DNA from: Prolixibacteraceae bacterium
GTDB taxonomy: Bacteria; Bacteroidota; Bacteroidia; Bacteroidales; Prolixibacteraceae
Direction: 5' to 3'
DNA length: 6,983 nt
NCBI GenBank assembly: GCA_016788685.1
Contig: JAEUSS010000112.1
Coordinates: forward strand, 1-6,983
Below are positions 1 through 6,076 of the stretch, one piece after another. The notes beneath the pieces were generated by a model. It ran no database searches. It worked only from the letters and a program-made list of their open reading frames with translations, and had not been told where the DNA came from. The position numbers were made by a program, and so were the translations under genes. Position 1 is the first letter of the stretch, and every line of letters starts with the position of its first letter.

Positions 1-1
1 T

Positions 2-397
2 ACCGGAGGAAAAGTGGTGATTGATATGCAATCAATCGTCGTCGAAGATATTAAAGATGCCGGAACTAATGCCAAATTGGTTGGTCACCTGAAGTCTGAT
101 GATTTCTTTTCAGTAGCGACTCATCCCACTGCTGAGTTGAACGTGACTAAAGTGGTAAGTAATGGTGACAGCCATACATTTACCGGAAACCTGACCATCA
201 AAGGAATCACCAATCCGGCAACCTTTACGGCCACATCTTCCAAAGAAGGAAAAGCTACCGTTTATAAAGGAACACTCACCATTGACCGCAGCAAATACAA
301 TGTTCGTTACGGCTCAAACTCATTCTTCGATAACCTGGGCGATAAAGCAATTTATGACGAGTTTACCCTCGATTTCAACCTGGTTGTTGCCGAATAA
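2..397 (+). CDS. YceI-family lipocalin-like protein, 5'-truncated by the window edge
   Basis: The reading frame is already open at base 2 and ends with TAA at 395-397, giving about 131 residues. The family is usually 180-200 residues, so the N-terminus, where a signal peptide would sit, lies outside the window. A GTG at base 14 is an internal valine and should not be taken as the start. Two family signatures are visible: a central stretch around SDDFFSVATHPTAELNVTKV, and a C-terminal stretch around YNVRYGSNSFFDNLGDKAI followed by a final beta strand. YceI proteins are eight-stranded beta barrels, usually periplasmic, that bind polyisoprenoid-type lipids; several are induced by stress or high pH. 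The next gene on the same strand is pirin, 89 bases downstream, with a long hairpin between them. Family assignment is firm; ligand and role here are unknown. Confidence 0.93.
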   Translation, partial: TGGKVVIDMQSIVVEDIKDAGTNAKLVGHLKSDDFFSVATHPTAELNVTKVVSNGDSHTFTGNLTIKGITNPATFTATSSKEGKATVYKGTLTIDRSKYNVRYGSNSFFDNLGDKAIYDEFTLDFNLVVAE

Positions 398-420
398 GCA
401 ATTAAAACAAGCAAAAATAA

Positions 421-462
421 AGTGTCTGAAGTGTTGTGCTTGCCGCAAGAACTTTAGACACT
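421..462 (+). terminator. Long hairpin between the YceI and pirin genes (terminator or mRNA-end structure)
   Basis: Bases 421-432 pair with 451-462 over 12 positions, eleven Watson-Crick and one G.U (428/455). Inside it a second short stem, CTTG (439-442) with CAAG (446-449), closes a three-base loop, leaving GTTGTG on one side and a single A on the other. The hairpin starts 24 bases after the YceI stop and ends 24 bases before the pirin ATG. There is no run of T after the 3' arm (ACATACGTTTAAAA follows), so a classical intrinsic terminator is not assured. It could instead stabilise the YceI mRNA end, attenuate read-through into pirin, or be a DNA palindrome bound by a regulator. The structure is seen directly; the function is inferred. 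Confidence 0.55.
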
Positions 463-465
463 ACA

Positions 466-473
466 TACGTTTA
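466..473 (+). promoter_or_regulatory. Possible -7 box for pirin (weak)
   Basis: TACGTTTA matches the Bacteroidota -7 consensus TAnnTTTG at all defined positions except the last. It lies 13 bases before the pirin ATG. No TTG occurs at the preferred 19-21 base spacing upstream; the nearest, at 440-442, is 23 bases away. If real, it would give pirin a promoter of its own just downstream of the hairpin, with a very short leader. Treat as a weak candidate. Confidence 0.22.
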
Positions 474-486
474 AAATAGGTAGATT

Positions 487-1197
487 ATGAAACTCAAAGT
501 TCACCGCGCAGGATGCCGGGGGCATGCCAATCACGGGTGGCTCAAAACCTGGCACACCTTTAGTTTTGCCGACTATTACAACCCCGACCGCATGCATTTT
601 GGAGCTCTTCGTGTACTGAATGACGATATTATTCAGGCCGGTATGGGGTTCGGAACCCATCCGCACGACAATATGGAGATCATCACCATTGTTCTGGAGG
701 GCGAACTTGCGCACCGTGACAGCATGGGAAATGGCTCGGTGATTTCAGCAGGCGAAGTTCAGGTGATGTCGGCCGGAACAGGGATTCAGCATTCTGAGTT
801 TAATCATTCCGGAGAAAATGAAGTTAGCTTGCTTCAGATCTGGGTTTTCCCGGATAAAAAGAACGTTACGCCGCGCTACGATCAGGCTAAATTTCAGGAG
901 GACGAAATGACCGGGAAATGGCGGACAATTGTGTCGCCCGACGGAAACGACCAGACCCTCTGGATACATCAGCAGGCCTGGTTTTCGCTGGGTATCTTTG
1001 ATGAAAACACAACATTAGCCTATCAGCCGAAAAAAGCTGACAGCGGAGTGTACGTCTTCCTCATTTCGGGTGAAATCCAGGTTGGGGCCGAAACCCTTAA
1101 CCGACGGGATGGACTGTGTATTGAGGAAATAGAATCAGAAGTGACAATGAAAACCGTTCAGAAATCGAAGATACTGGTCATGGAAATTCCGGCCTAG
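487..1197 (+). CDS. Pirin family protein (YhhW-like bicupin)
   Basis: The product has 236 residues, the usual size for bacterial pirins. The N-terminal cupin carries the pirin metal-binding set: His58 and His60 in THPHDNMEI, and His102 and Glu104 in GIQHSEFN, matching the two His plus His/Glu pattern known to hold a metal in human pirin and E. coli YhhW. The N-terminus (GHANHGWLKTWHTFSFADYY) and DPxxMHFGALRVLNDD-like segment are also typical. The C-terminal cupin, from roughly residue 135, lacks an obvious metal site, as is normal for the family. Some bacterial pirins cleave quercetin; others bind protein partners, so the activity cannot be read off. No signal peptide is seen, so it should be cytoplasmic. 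The ATG at 487 is preceded by AGGTAG, a modest ribosome-binding sequence, and begins exactly at the expected family N-terminus. It may be co-transcribed with the YceI gene unless the hairpin stops transcription. Confidence 0.95.
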   Translation: MKLKVHRAGCRGHANHGWLKTWHTFSFADYYNPDRMHFGALRVLNDDIIQAGMGFGTHPHDNMEIITIVLEGELAHRDSMGNGSVISAGEVQVMSAGTGIQHSEFNHSGENEVSLLQIWVFPDKKNVTPRYDQAKFQEDEMTGKWRTIVSPDGNDQTLWIHQQAWFSLGIFDENTTLAYQPKKADSGVYVFLISGEIQVGAETLNRRDGLCIEEIESEVTMKTVQKSKILVMEIPA

Positions 1198-1220
1198 ATG
1201 AAATGAACAAAATTATGCAT

Positions 1221-1258
1221 AAAGGCAAAAGTATACGCTCCGGCGGGCTTTTGCCTTT
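1221..1258. terminator. Bidirectional terminator between convergent pirin and regulator genes
   Basis: AAAGGCAAAAG (1221-1231) and CTTTTGCCTTT (1248-1258) form a perfect 11-base inverted repeat around a 16-base loop. The hairpin starts 24 bases after the pirin stop and ends 15 bases before the stop of the minus-strand gene. On the plus strand it runs into TTTTCCTTTTT, a good termination tract; on the minus strand it is followed by ATGCATAATTTTG, a poorer one. Its place between two convergent genes fits a shared terminator. Confidence 0.85.
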
Positions 1259-1272
1259 TCCTTTTTCAGGGG

Positions 1273-2445
1273 TTATGGCCAGATTTCTGAAATGTTCTCC
1301 GTGATCGGATCAATCCGGATCAGCTCGACCTTAAAATCAGTCAGCTCGCGGCCTCTGACTTCGAACAGAGCTTTAAAGTTCAGGTTATTTTCAGAGTCCG
1401 GAAATTCAGCATTGCGTTCGTCAGTCAAATACTTCATGGCAGCCATATTGCCGAAGTCGGCATCCGAGAGCAGGAACAGCACTTTTCTTCCATCGTTGGT
1501 GCTAAAATGAATCAGGCTCGAATACTGGTGGTCGAGATAAGTTTCTGAACGATTGTCGAAGGTGAGCATACTGTCGGCCGTTTGGTACGAGAATGAGGCG
1601 TGTTCCAGGTTATAGTTTATTCCGACCCGGGCAATGGTTTGTTTGAGGAATTGAAGGGTTTTGATTGATCCGATAAAAATCAGGTGTTTGTTTCGCGTAT
1701 CTTCCCATTTCAGCTGCGACGAATATTTCATCTCCACTTCGGCCACCCCGCCGCCAAACATCTTCATAATGTTGAACAAGCCCAGAGGCGCCTGCTTGTT
1801 GATGTAGGTGGTTTTATTTTTACTTATTTTTCCGATCAGCTCCGGGTGAGTTTTCAACCAGGCGTCCAGATCTTCGTCCGAATTGATTCGTGTATCGCGC
1901 GATGAGCCGATACGGCCCGTTGCAATCGAATCGCTGAAAAAATAATGGTCGCCCAAAATAATCAAAATGGGATAATCTGTTTTCAGAAATCCTTTCCAGA
2001 TGGCCTGTTTGGGCTGCCTGAATTTGTCGGTATTGGCAATCAGCAGGAACGAAGCAATTACCAGCAGGATACCGGCAGAAAACAGGAGCGTACTGTATTT
2101 TTCGACCGATTGCTTAATTGATTTGCTACGCAGCATCCGGAATTCAACCTGGTATTTTCCTTTCGGAATAAGAAGGACTACGGTATCATCCTTCCCTTCG
2201 TGCTGATAATATTCCTGCAGTTTGTTGCGCAGATTCAGGATGTAAACCCGCACATTCAATTCTTTTTCCTGATCGGCCTTTTTGCCGAAAACATCACAGG
2301 CAATTTGCTGTTCCTTAGGCGTTTCGCCTTTTAACGAACAATTTACCAGGTAGTTGAGCAGGTCTTTGTATATGCCGGGGCGCGAGAATGTTTTACTGTT
2401 CAGCAATTTTTCAAGCGCTTGCGATATCTTCCGGTGATCAGTCAT
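1273..2445 (-). CDS. Membrane-anchored winged-helix regulator with a large extracytoplasmic C-terminal domain
   Basis: The product has 390 residues in three parts. Residues about 5-103 form a winged-helix DNA-binding domain of the type often placed at the N-terminus of TolB-, TPR- or membrane-linked regulators: SRPGIYKDLLNYLV, then KEQQIACDVFGKK, NVRVYILNLRNKLQEYY, and the wing LLIPKGKYQVEF. A basic stretch (RSKSIKQ) leads into one hydrophobic helix at about 117-137. Residues 145-390 form a soluble domain, expected outside the membrane, that I cannot assign to a named family. It holds HLIFIGSIKTLQFLK near 254-268 and KVLFLLSDADFGN near 321-333, and resembles my recollection of C-terminal regions in similar acidobacterial proteins. 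The layout recalls ToxR/CadC-type one-component regulators. It is divergent from the DUF6807-oxidoreductase operon and is probably its regulator. The ATG has no clear ribosome-binding sequence, but the N-terminus fits the domain. Confidence 0.85.
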   Translation of the reverse strand: MTDHRKISQALEKLLNSKTFSRPGIYKDLLNYLVNCSLKGETPKEQQIACDVFGKKADQEKELNVRVYILNLRNKLQEYYQHEGKDDTVVLLIPKGKYQVEFRMLRSKSIKQSVEKYSTLLFSAGILLVIASFLLIANTDKFRQPKQAIWKGFLKTDYPILIILGDHYFFSDSIATGRIGSSRDTRINSDEDLDAWLKTHPELIGKISKNKTTYINKQAPLGLFNIMKMFGGGVAEVEMKYSSQLKWEDTRNKHLIFIGSIKTLQFLKQTIARVGINYNLEHASFSYQTADSMLTFDNRSETYLDHQYSSLIHFSTNDGRKVLFLLSDADFGNMAAMKYLTDERNAEFPDSENNLNFKALFEVRGRELTDFKVELIRIDPITENISEIWP

Positions 2446-2465
2446 AAATCATTCTGAATGAGTGC

Positions 2466-2485
2466 CGTTAATGCAATTCTTAACG
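2466..2485. promoter_or_regulatory. Inverted repeat CGTTAA-N8-TTAACG, candidate operator in the divergent region
   Basis: CGTTAA at 2466-2471 and TTAACG at 2480-2485 are exact reverse complements separated by eight bases, so the half-site centres lie 14 bases apart. A third TTAACG occurs at 2573-2578, directly before the ATG of the gene at 2580. The palindrome begins 21 bases upstream of the regulator ATG and next to a weak minus-strand -7-like box (2487-2494), a position suited to autoregulation. Assigning it to the neighbouring winged-helix regulator is inference; six-base arms in AT-rich DNA can arise by chance. Confidence 0.4.
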
Positions 2486-2486
2486 C

Positions 2487-2494
2487 CAATATTA
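2487..2494 (-). promoter_or_regulatory. Possible -7 box for the winged-helix regulator gene (weak)
   Basis: Read on the minus strand this is TAATATTG, one mismatch from TAnnTTTG. Transcription would begin near 2480, inside the candidate operator, and give a leader of roughly 35 bases. No TTG is present at the usual upstream spacing, so support is thin. For the plus-strand operon the best counterpart is TAATTTTA at 2518-2525, which also lacks a proper -33 element. Confidence 0.2.
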
Positions 2495-2579
2495 CGCAAT
2501 AAAGTTTAAATTTTTTCTAATTTTATAAATCCCTGTCTACATTGAGGTAAAAATAGTTAAACCAATTAATACTTAACGA

Positions 2580-3599
2580 ATGAAGACCATTTGGATTACA
2601 GTCTTTTTGCTGTTGCTGGCAGCATCGGTCACCCAGGCTTCAAAAAAGGAGAAGGTTGAATTCAGGAACGATGCAAAGAACAGAAAAGTAGAAGTGTTTG
2701 TAGGCGGAAAACTTTTTACAGCCTACATTTATCCGGACAACATGGAAAAGCAGTCGCTTTACCCGATTATGACCGCTTCCGGGAAGTTTATTACCCGCGG
2801 GTTTCCGTTAGATCCCCGACCTTTCGAACGTACCGACCACCCGCACCATGTGGGCCTGTGGCTTAACTTCGGAAGTGTGAATGGCCTTGACTTCTGGAAC
2901 AACTCGTTTGCCATTAAGCCGGAAGACAAACACAAATACGGCACGATCAAATTCAGGAAAATTGTGAGTGAAAACCCGGCTAAGGGCAAACTGGTGACCA
3001 GCGCCGACTGGGTGGATGTGAAAGATCAGGTGCTTTTGAACGAAGAAACGACTTACGTATTTGAAGGCAGCGGAAACCTCCGGACCATTGAGCGGATAAC
3101 CAAATTAACCGCCCGGCAAACGGTCACTTTTGAAGAGAACAAAGAGGGACTGATTGGCTTGCGCCTCGATCGCACTTTTGAAGAGCCAGCCACCAAACCC
3201 GAAAAATTTCTGGATGCCAACGGCATTGAAACCAATGTTCCGGTACTGAATAACGACGGAGTGAATGGCGTTTACCGCAATGCCGGGGGCGTTAAAGGCG
3301 GCGATGTGTGGAGCAAACGCTCTCCGTGGGTCGCGCTGCGCGGAGTGAAAGACGGCGAAACAATTACCATTGCAATCCTCGATAATCCCAATAATGCCAA
3401 TTATCCGGCCTGGTCGCATGCCCGCGGATACGGTCTCTTTGCAACCAATAACCTGGGCGGCCGTGCCTTCGACAAGAATGCCACTCCCGTAAAAATTGTA
3501 CTCAAACCGGGAGAGAATCTGGTGTTCAAACACAAGATTGTGATTGGCGGCGACCTCAGCGACGCAGAACTGAACAACTTGTCGAAAAACTTTAAATAA
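2580..3599 (+). CDS. Secreted DUF6807 (PmoA-family) protein
   Basis: The product has 339 residues. Residues 1-20 form a clear Sec signal peptide: Lys2, a hydrophobic core WITVFLLLLAA, and a VTQA cleavage site. The rest matches the family called DUF6807 or, misleadingly, methane oxygenase PmoA; it is not related to particulate methane monooxygenase. Family hallmarks are the His-rich DHPHHVGLW at 86-94 (His87, His89, His90), LDFWNN at 103-108, RNAGGVKGGDVWSKRSPW at 233-250, HARGYGLFATNNLG at 280-293, and the closing strand region LKPGENLVFKHKIVIGG. The motifs recall beta-sandwich carbohydrate-active proteins, and members are frequent in sugar-degradation loci of Bacteroidota and Planctomycetota; no reaction can be stated. 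There is no lipoprotein cysteine, so it is probably soluble in the periplasm. It is first in an operon with the oxidoreductase 23 bases downstream. The ATG at 2580 is chosen because the signal peptide starts there. Confidence 0.9.
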   Translation: MKTIWITVFLLLLAASVTQASKKEKVEFRNDAKNRKVEVFVGGKLFTAYIYPDNMEKQSLYPIMTASGKFITRGFPLDPRPFERTDHPHHVGLWLNFGSVNGLDFWNNSFAIKPEDKHKYGTIKFRKIVSENPAKGKLVTSADWVDVKDQVLLNEETTYVFEGSGNLRTIERITKLTARQTVTFEENKEGLIGLRLDRTFEEPATKPEKFLDANGIETNVPVLNNDGVNGVYRNAGGVKGGDVWSKRSPWVALRGVKDGETITIAILDNPNNANYPAWSHARGYGLFATNNLGGRAFDKNATPVKIVLKPGENLVFKHKIVIGGDLSDAELNNLSKNFK

Positions 3600-3622
3600 C
3601 CAACATAAACGAAAGTGAACCG

Positions 3623-4990
3623 ATGGAAAAAGAAGAAAAAAATTCAAGACGGAATTTCCTGAGAACGGCTGCTACGGGAGCTGTTCTGGCTGCTGTAAGT
3701 CCGGCTGCTTTGGCTGGCGAGCAAGTGAAGAAACCGGTAATCATTCCGGCAGGCGCCAAAGGTGCAAACGACCGGATTCGTGTAGCTGTTCTGGGAATAA
3801 ACGGACGTGGTAAAACCCACATCGAAGAAATTATGGGACTTGCTGAAAAGGCCAATGTGGAAGTGGCTGTTTTGTGCGACCCCGATATGGATCTGCTTCA
3901 GGACCGTGCCAGTAGTTTTGAGAAAAAATACGGCAAAAAGGTGATGATCGAGCAGGACTTCCGGAGAACTTACGATGACAAAACCATCGATGCAGTGGCC
4001 CTGGCTACGCCCAATCACTGGCATGCTTTGCAAACCATCTGGGCTTGTCAGGCCGGAAAAGACGTGTATGTGGAAAAACCTGCCACTCACAACATCTACG
4101 AAGGCAAAAAAATGATTGAAGCGGCCTATAAATACAACCGCATCGTGCAGCACGGAGTACAGCTGCGCAGCTCGGTGGCCATCCGCGAAGCCATCAAACA
4201 TCTGGAAGAAGGACTGATTGGCCGCGTTTACATGTCGCGCGGATTGGTTTACCGCTGGCGCCCCGACATCGGCAACAAGGGCATTTCGCAGACTCCTCCG
4301 GGGCTGAATTACGACCTGTGGTGCGGACCGGCTCCCATGCGCCCGTTCACCAAAAACCTGGTCCACTACAACTGGCACTGGCATTGGAACTACGGAAACG
4401 GCGACGTCGGCAACCAGGGAATCCACGAAACCGATTTGTGTATGTGGGGACTGGGTGTCAACAGTTTGCCCGAACGCATTACTTCCATGGGCGGGAAGTT
4501 TCTTTGGGACGATTGCAAGGAAGTTCCCGAAATCCAGACATCCATTTACCATTATCCGAAAGAGAAGAAAATCATCCAGTTTGAAGTTCGGAACTGGTGC
4601 ACCAACCTCGAAGATGGCGCCGGAGTAGGCAACATTTTCTACGGAGATAAGGGGTATCTGGTGGTAAAAGGCTACGACACTTACGAAACTTACCTGGGCG
4701 AAAAACGCGAAAAAGGCCCGAGCCGCTCAGAAAAAGGCGAACTGACCCTGCATTTCCAGAACTGGTTTGACGCCATCCGTGCGCGCGATATGAGCATCCA
4801 GAACGGACCTGTTCAATCGGGCCACCTCTCGTCGTCGCTGGCACATCTGGGCAATATTTCGTATCGGCTGGGTCGTCAGCTCGAATTCGATCCGGTTGCT
4901 GAACGGTTTATCGGCGAAGGCGAGAACGAAGCCAATTCGATGCTCAGCCGCGACTACCGCGCGCCTTATCTGCTGCCCGAAATCGTTTAG
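3623..4990 (+). CDS. Tat-exported Gfo/Idh/MocA-family oxidoreductase
   Basis: The product has 455 residues. A twin-arginine signal is clear: SRRNFLR at 8-14, an alanine-rich hydrophobic stretch, and ALA ending at 31 as cleavage site, so export already folded is expected. The Rossmann domain starts near residue 51 with RIRVAVLGINGRG (nucleotide-binding loop 58-63) and includes ATPNHWHAL at 128-136 and the family EKP signature at 151-153, whose Lys152 is the expected catalytic lysine. The C-terminal domain shows DLWCGPAP at 231-238, WHWHWNYGNGD at 251-261 and GNQGIHETD at 263-271. These features place it among exported dehydrogenase-like proteins common in Bacteroidota and Planctomycetota, likely acting on a sugar or glycoside with tightly bound NAD(P). 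Asn264 occupies the place where inositol-dehydrogenase-type members have Asp four residues before the catalytic His. A glycosidase-type reaction such as GH109 cannot be excluded. It is second in the operon with DUF6807. Confidence 0.93.
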   Translation: MEKEEKNSRRNFLRTAATGAVLAAVSPAALAGEQVKKPVIIPAGAKGANDRIRVAVLGINGRGKTHIEEIMGLAEKANVEVAVLCDPDMDLLQDRASSFEKKYGKKVMIEQDFRRTYDDKTIDAVALATPNHWHALQTIWACQAGKDVYVEKPATHNIYEGKKMIEAAYKYNRIVQHGVQLRSSVAIREAIKHLEEGLIGRVYMSRGLVYRWRPDIGNKGISQTPPGLNYDLWCGPAPMRPFTKNLVHYNWHWHWNYGNGDVGNQGIHETDLCMWGLGVNSLPERITSMGGKFLWDDCKEVPEIQTSIYHYPKEKKIIQFEVRNWCTNLEDGAGVGNIFYGDKGYLVVKGYDTYETYLGEKREKGPSRSEKGELTLHFQNWFDAIRARDMSIQNGPVQSGHLSSSLAHLGNISYRLGRQLEFDPVAERFIGEGENEANSMLSRDYRAPYLLPEIV

Positions 4991-5011
4991 CAAAAAGCAG
5001 CGCATCTCTTG

Positions 5012-5052
5012 AAAGGGAGAACTTCAGACCGCCTGAAGTGCTCCCTTTTTTT
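5012..5052 (+). terminator. Strong intrinsic terminator of the DUF6807-oxidoreductase operon
   Basis: AAAGGGAG (5012-5019) pairs with CTCCCTTT (5041-5048), and ACTTCAG (5021-5027) with CTGAAGT (5033-5039). One A/G mismatch (5020/5040) interrupts a 15-pair stem closed by the five-base loop ACCGC. Seven T (5046-5052) end the structure. It begins 21 bases after the oxidoreductase stop. The T tract overlaps the stop codon (5051-5053) of the convergent WYL-regulator gene, so one hairpin may end transcription from both sides. Confidence 0.93.
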
Positions 5053-6001
5053 AGCTGTAGTTTTTAATGATTCCGGAGACATGCTGATCCAGAATCTGTT
5101 TCAGCTCTTCCGGCTCTTCCACCCGGGCATACGAGCATGAAGCGATAAGCCAGATCGCGAACCCCCGGAGTTCGTTGTTCGAAAATCGAAGGCGGCGAGT
5201 TTGCGCGTCAGCCTTTTCCTCTTCTTTGAAACCATACCAGTATTTTGATTCCTCGATCAGGTGCAGCCGGTCGGCAGGGACCAGCACAGAGATGTTGGCC
5301 TGATTGCTGGCGATGTTAATCTGCCGGATAAAGTCTTCTACCGAAATATGCTGTTTGCCTTTAAAGTTTTCGTGGCTCAGGCTCAGATCTTTAATGCGGT
5401 CGAGCCTGAAATCGCGGTATTCGCTGCGCAACCGGCACCAGGCAAATAAATGCCAGCGCGAACCGTAATTGCATAACCCGATCGGTTCAACCGAACGTTG
5501 GGTTGGCGGAGCTCCATATGCCCCTTGATAATCAATGCAGAGCACTTGCTTTGCGACTAATGCCTGCTGAATTTCATTCAGAAAAAGGCGATTGAAATTT
5601 TCGTTGGATGAGGTATAGTTGAGAACCGAAATCCGGCTATGGAGCTTTTCGAGCCGATCTTTTTCTTCGGGATTAAGCACTGCTTTTATTTTGTAAAGTG
5701 CCGAACAAAAATTCGTTTTCACCTGATTATCCGACATTTTCTCAATCAGTTTTTCGCCAAAAAGCAGAGCCGATGCTTCTTCTTTGGTAAACATGACCGG
5801 AGGCAGTTTGTAGCTTTCCATGAGAAAATAACCCACTCCAGCTTCAGCACCAATCGGAACACCCGAAGCTTCCAGGGCACGGATGTCGCGGTAAACGGTG
5901 CGTAAGCTGATACCAAACCGTTCTGCTATTTCCGAGGCTTTCACGATTCGTTTGCTTTGCAGGTGGATCAGTATGGCGTTCAGGCGTTCTATGTGGTTCA
6001 T
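5051..6001 (-). CDS. YafY-type transcriptional regulator with HTH and WYL domains
   Basis: The product has 316 residues, normal for the YafY/DeoR-like WYL regulators. Residues 1-60 are an HTH_11-type winged helix: MNHIERLNAILIHLQSKR, then ASEIAERFGISLRTVYRDI as the recognition region, and a wing near GAEAGVGYFL. The WYL domain follows at about 140-215, with WHLFAWCRLRSEYRDFRLDRI at 183-203; Arg199, Asp201 and Arg202 are the conserved ligand-pocket segment. The name-giving WYL triad reads Trp183-His184-Leu185 here. A C-terminal extension domain (about 235-316) is usual for the family. WYL domains sense small molecules or nucleic-acid-derived ligands; the ligand here is unknown. The regulator has a candidate promoter directly before its ATG, with an intervening terminator separating it from the upstream pair, so it is probably transcribed alone. 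Its target could be the neighbouring GyrI-DUF3795 pair, by position only. Confidence 0.94.
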   Translation of the reverse strand: MNHIERLNAILIHLQSKRIVKASEIAERFGISLRTVYRDIRALEASGVPIGAEAGVGYFLMESYKLPPVMFTKEEASALLFGEKLIEKMSDNQVKTNFCSALYKIKAVLNPEEKDRLEKLHSRISVLNYTSSNENFNRLFLNEIQQALVAKQVLCIDYQGAYGAPPTQRSVEPIGLCNYGSRWHLFAWCRLRSEYRDFRLDRIKDLSLSHENFKGKQHISVEDFIRQINIASNQANISVLVPADRLHLIEESKYWYGFKEEEKADAQTRRLRFSNNELRGFAIWLIASCSYARVEEPEELKQILDQHVSGIIKNYS

Positions 6002-6005
6002 TTTA

Positions 6006-6013
6006 CAAACCTA
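6006..6013 (-). promoter_or_regulatory. -7 box TAGGTTTG just upstream of the WYL-regulator start
   Basis: Read on the minus strand, TAGGTTTG is an exact match to the Bacteroidota -7 consensus TAnnTTTG. Only four bases (TAAA) lie between it and the A of the ATG at 6001, so transcription would start at or next to the start codon and yield a leaderless or nearly leaderless mRNA. No TTG -33 element is seen 19-21 bases upstream, which lowers confidence. Confidence 0.4.
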
Positions 6014-6076
6014 ATGAATTTTCGGGAAGCTTCTTATTTTACACTTGTTCTTCTAATGTTCTGCCGGATAAGAAGT

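Noticed and set aside
14..16. GTG at base 14 as start of the first gene
   Set aside because: The frame is open through base 2, and the matching protein family extends well upstream of this point; the codon is an internal valine.
398..486. A small gene of 65 codons beginning inside the YceI gene (282-479)
   Set aside because: It mostly overlaps the YceI gene in another frame, its remainder is the hairpin region, and it has no family resemblance.
2580..3599. Methane or ammonia monooxygenase subunit, suggested by the family nickname PmoA
   Set aside because: The protein is a secreted soluble protein with no membrane helices beyond the signal peptide and carries DUF6807 motifs; the name is historical.
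3105..3647. A 180-codon minus-strand open frame across the DUF6807 and oxidoreductase junction
   Set aside because: It overlaps two well-supported genes in antisense and its translation resembles no family.
3644..4552. A 302-codon open frame on the minus strand inside the oxidoreductase gene
   Set aside because: It is fully antisense to a gene with clear family motifs, has no recognisable domain, and looks like a by-product of the codon use of the real gene.
3623..4990. Firm assignment to GH109 alpha-N-acetylgalactosaminidase
   Set aside because: GH109 shares the Tat signal and NAD fold, but I cannot confirm its specific residues here; the general family name is safer.
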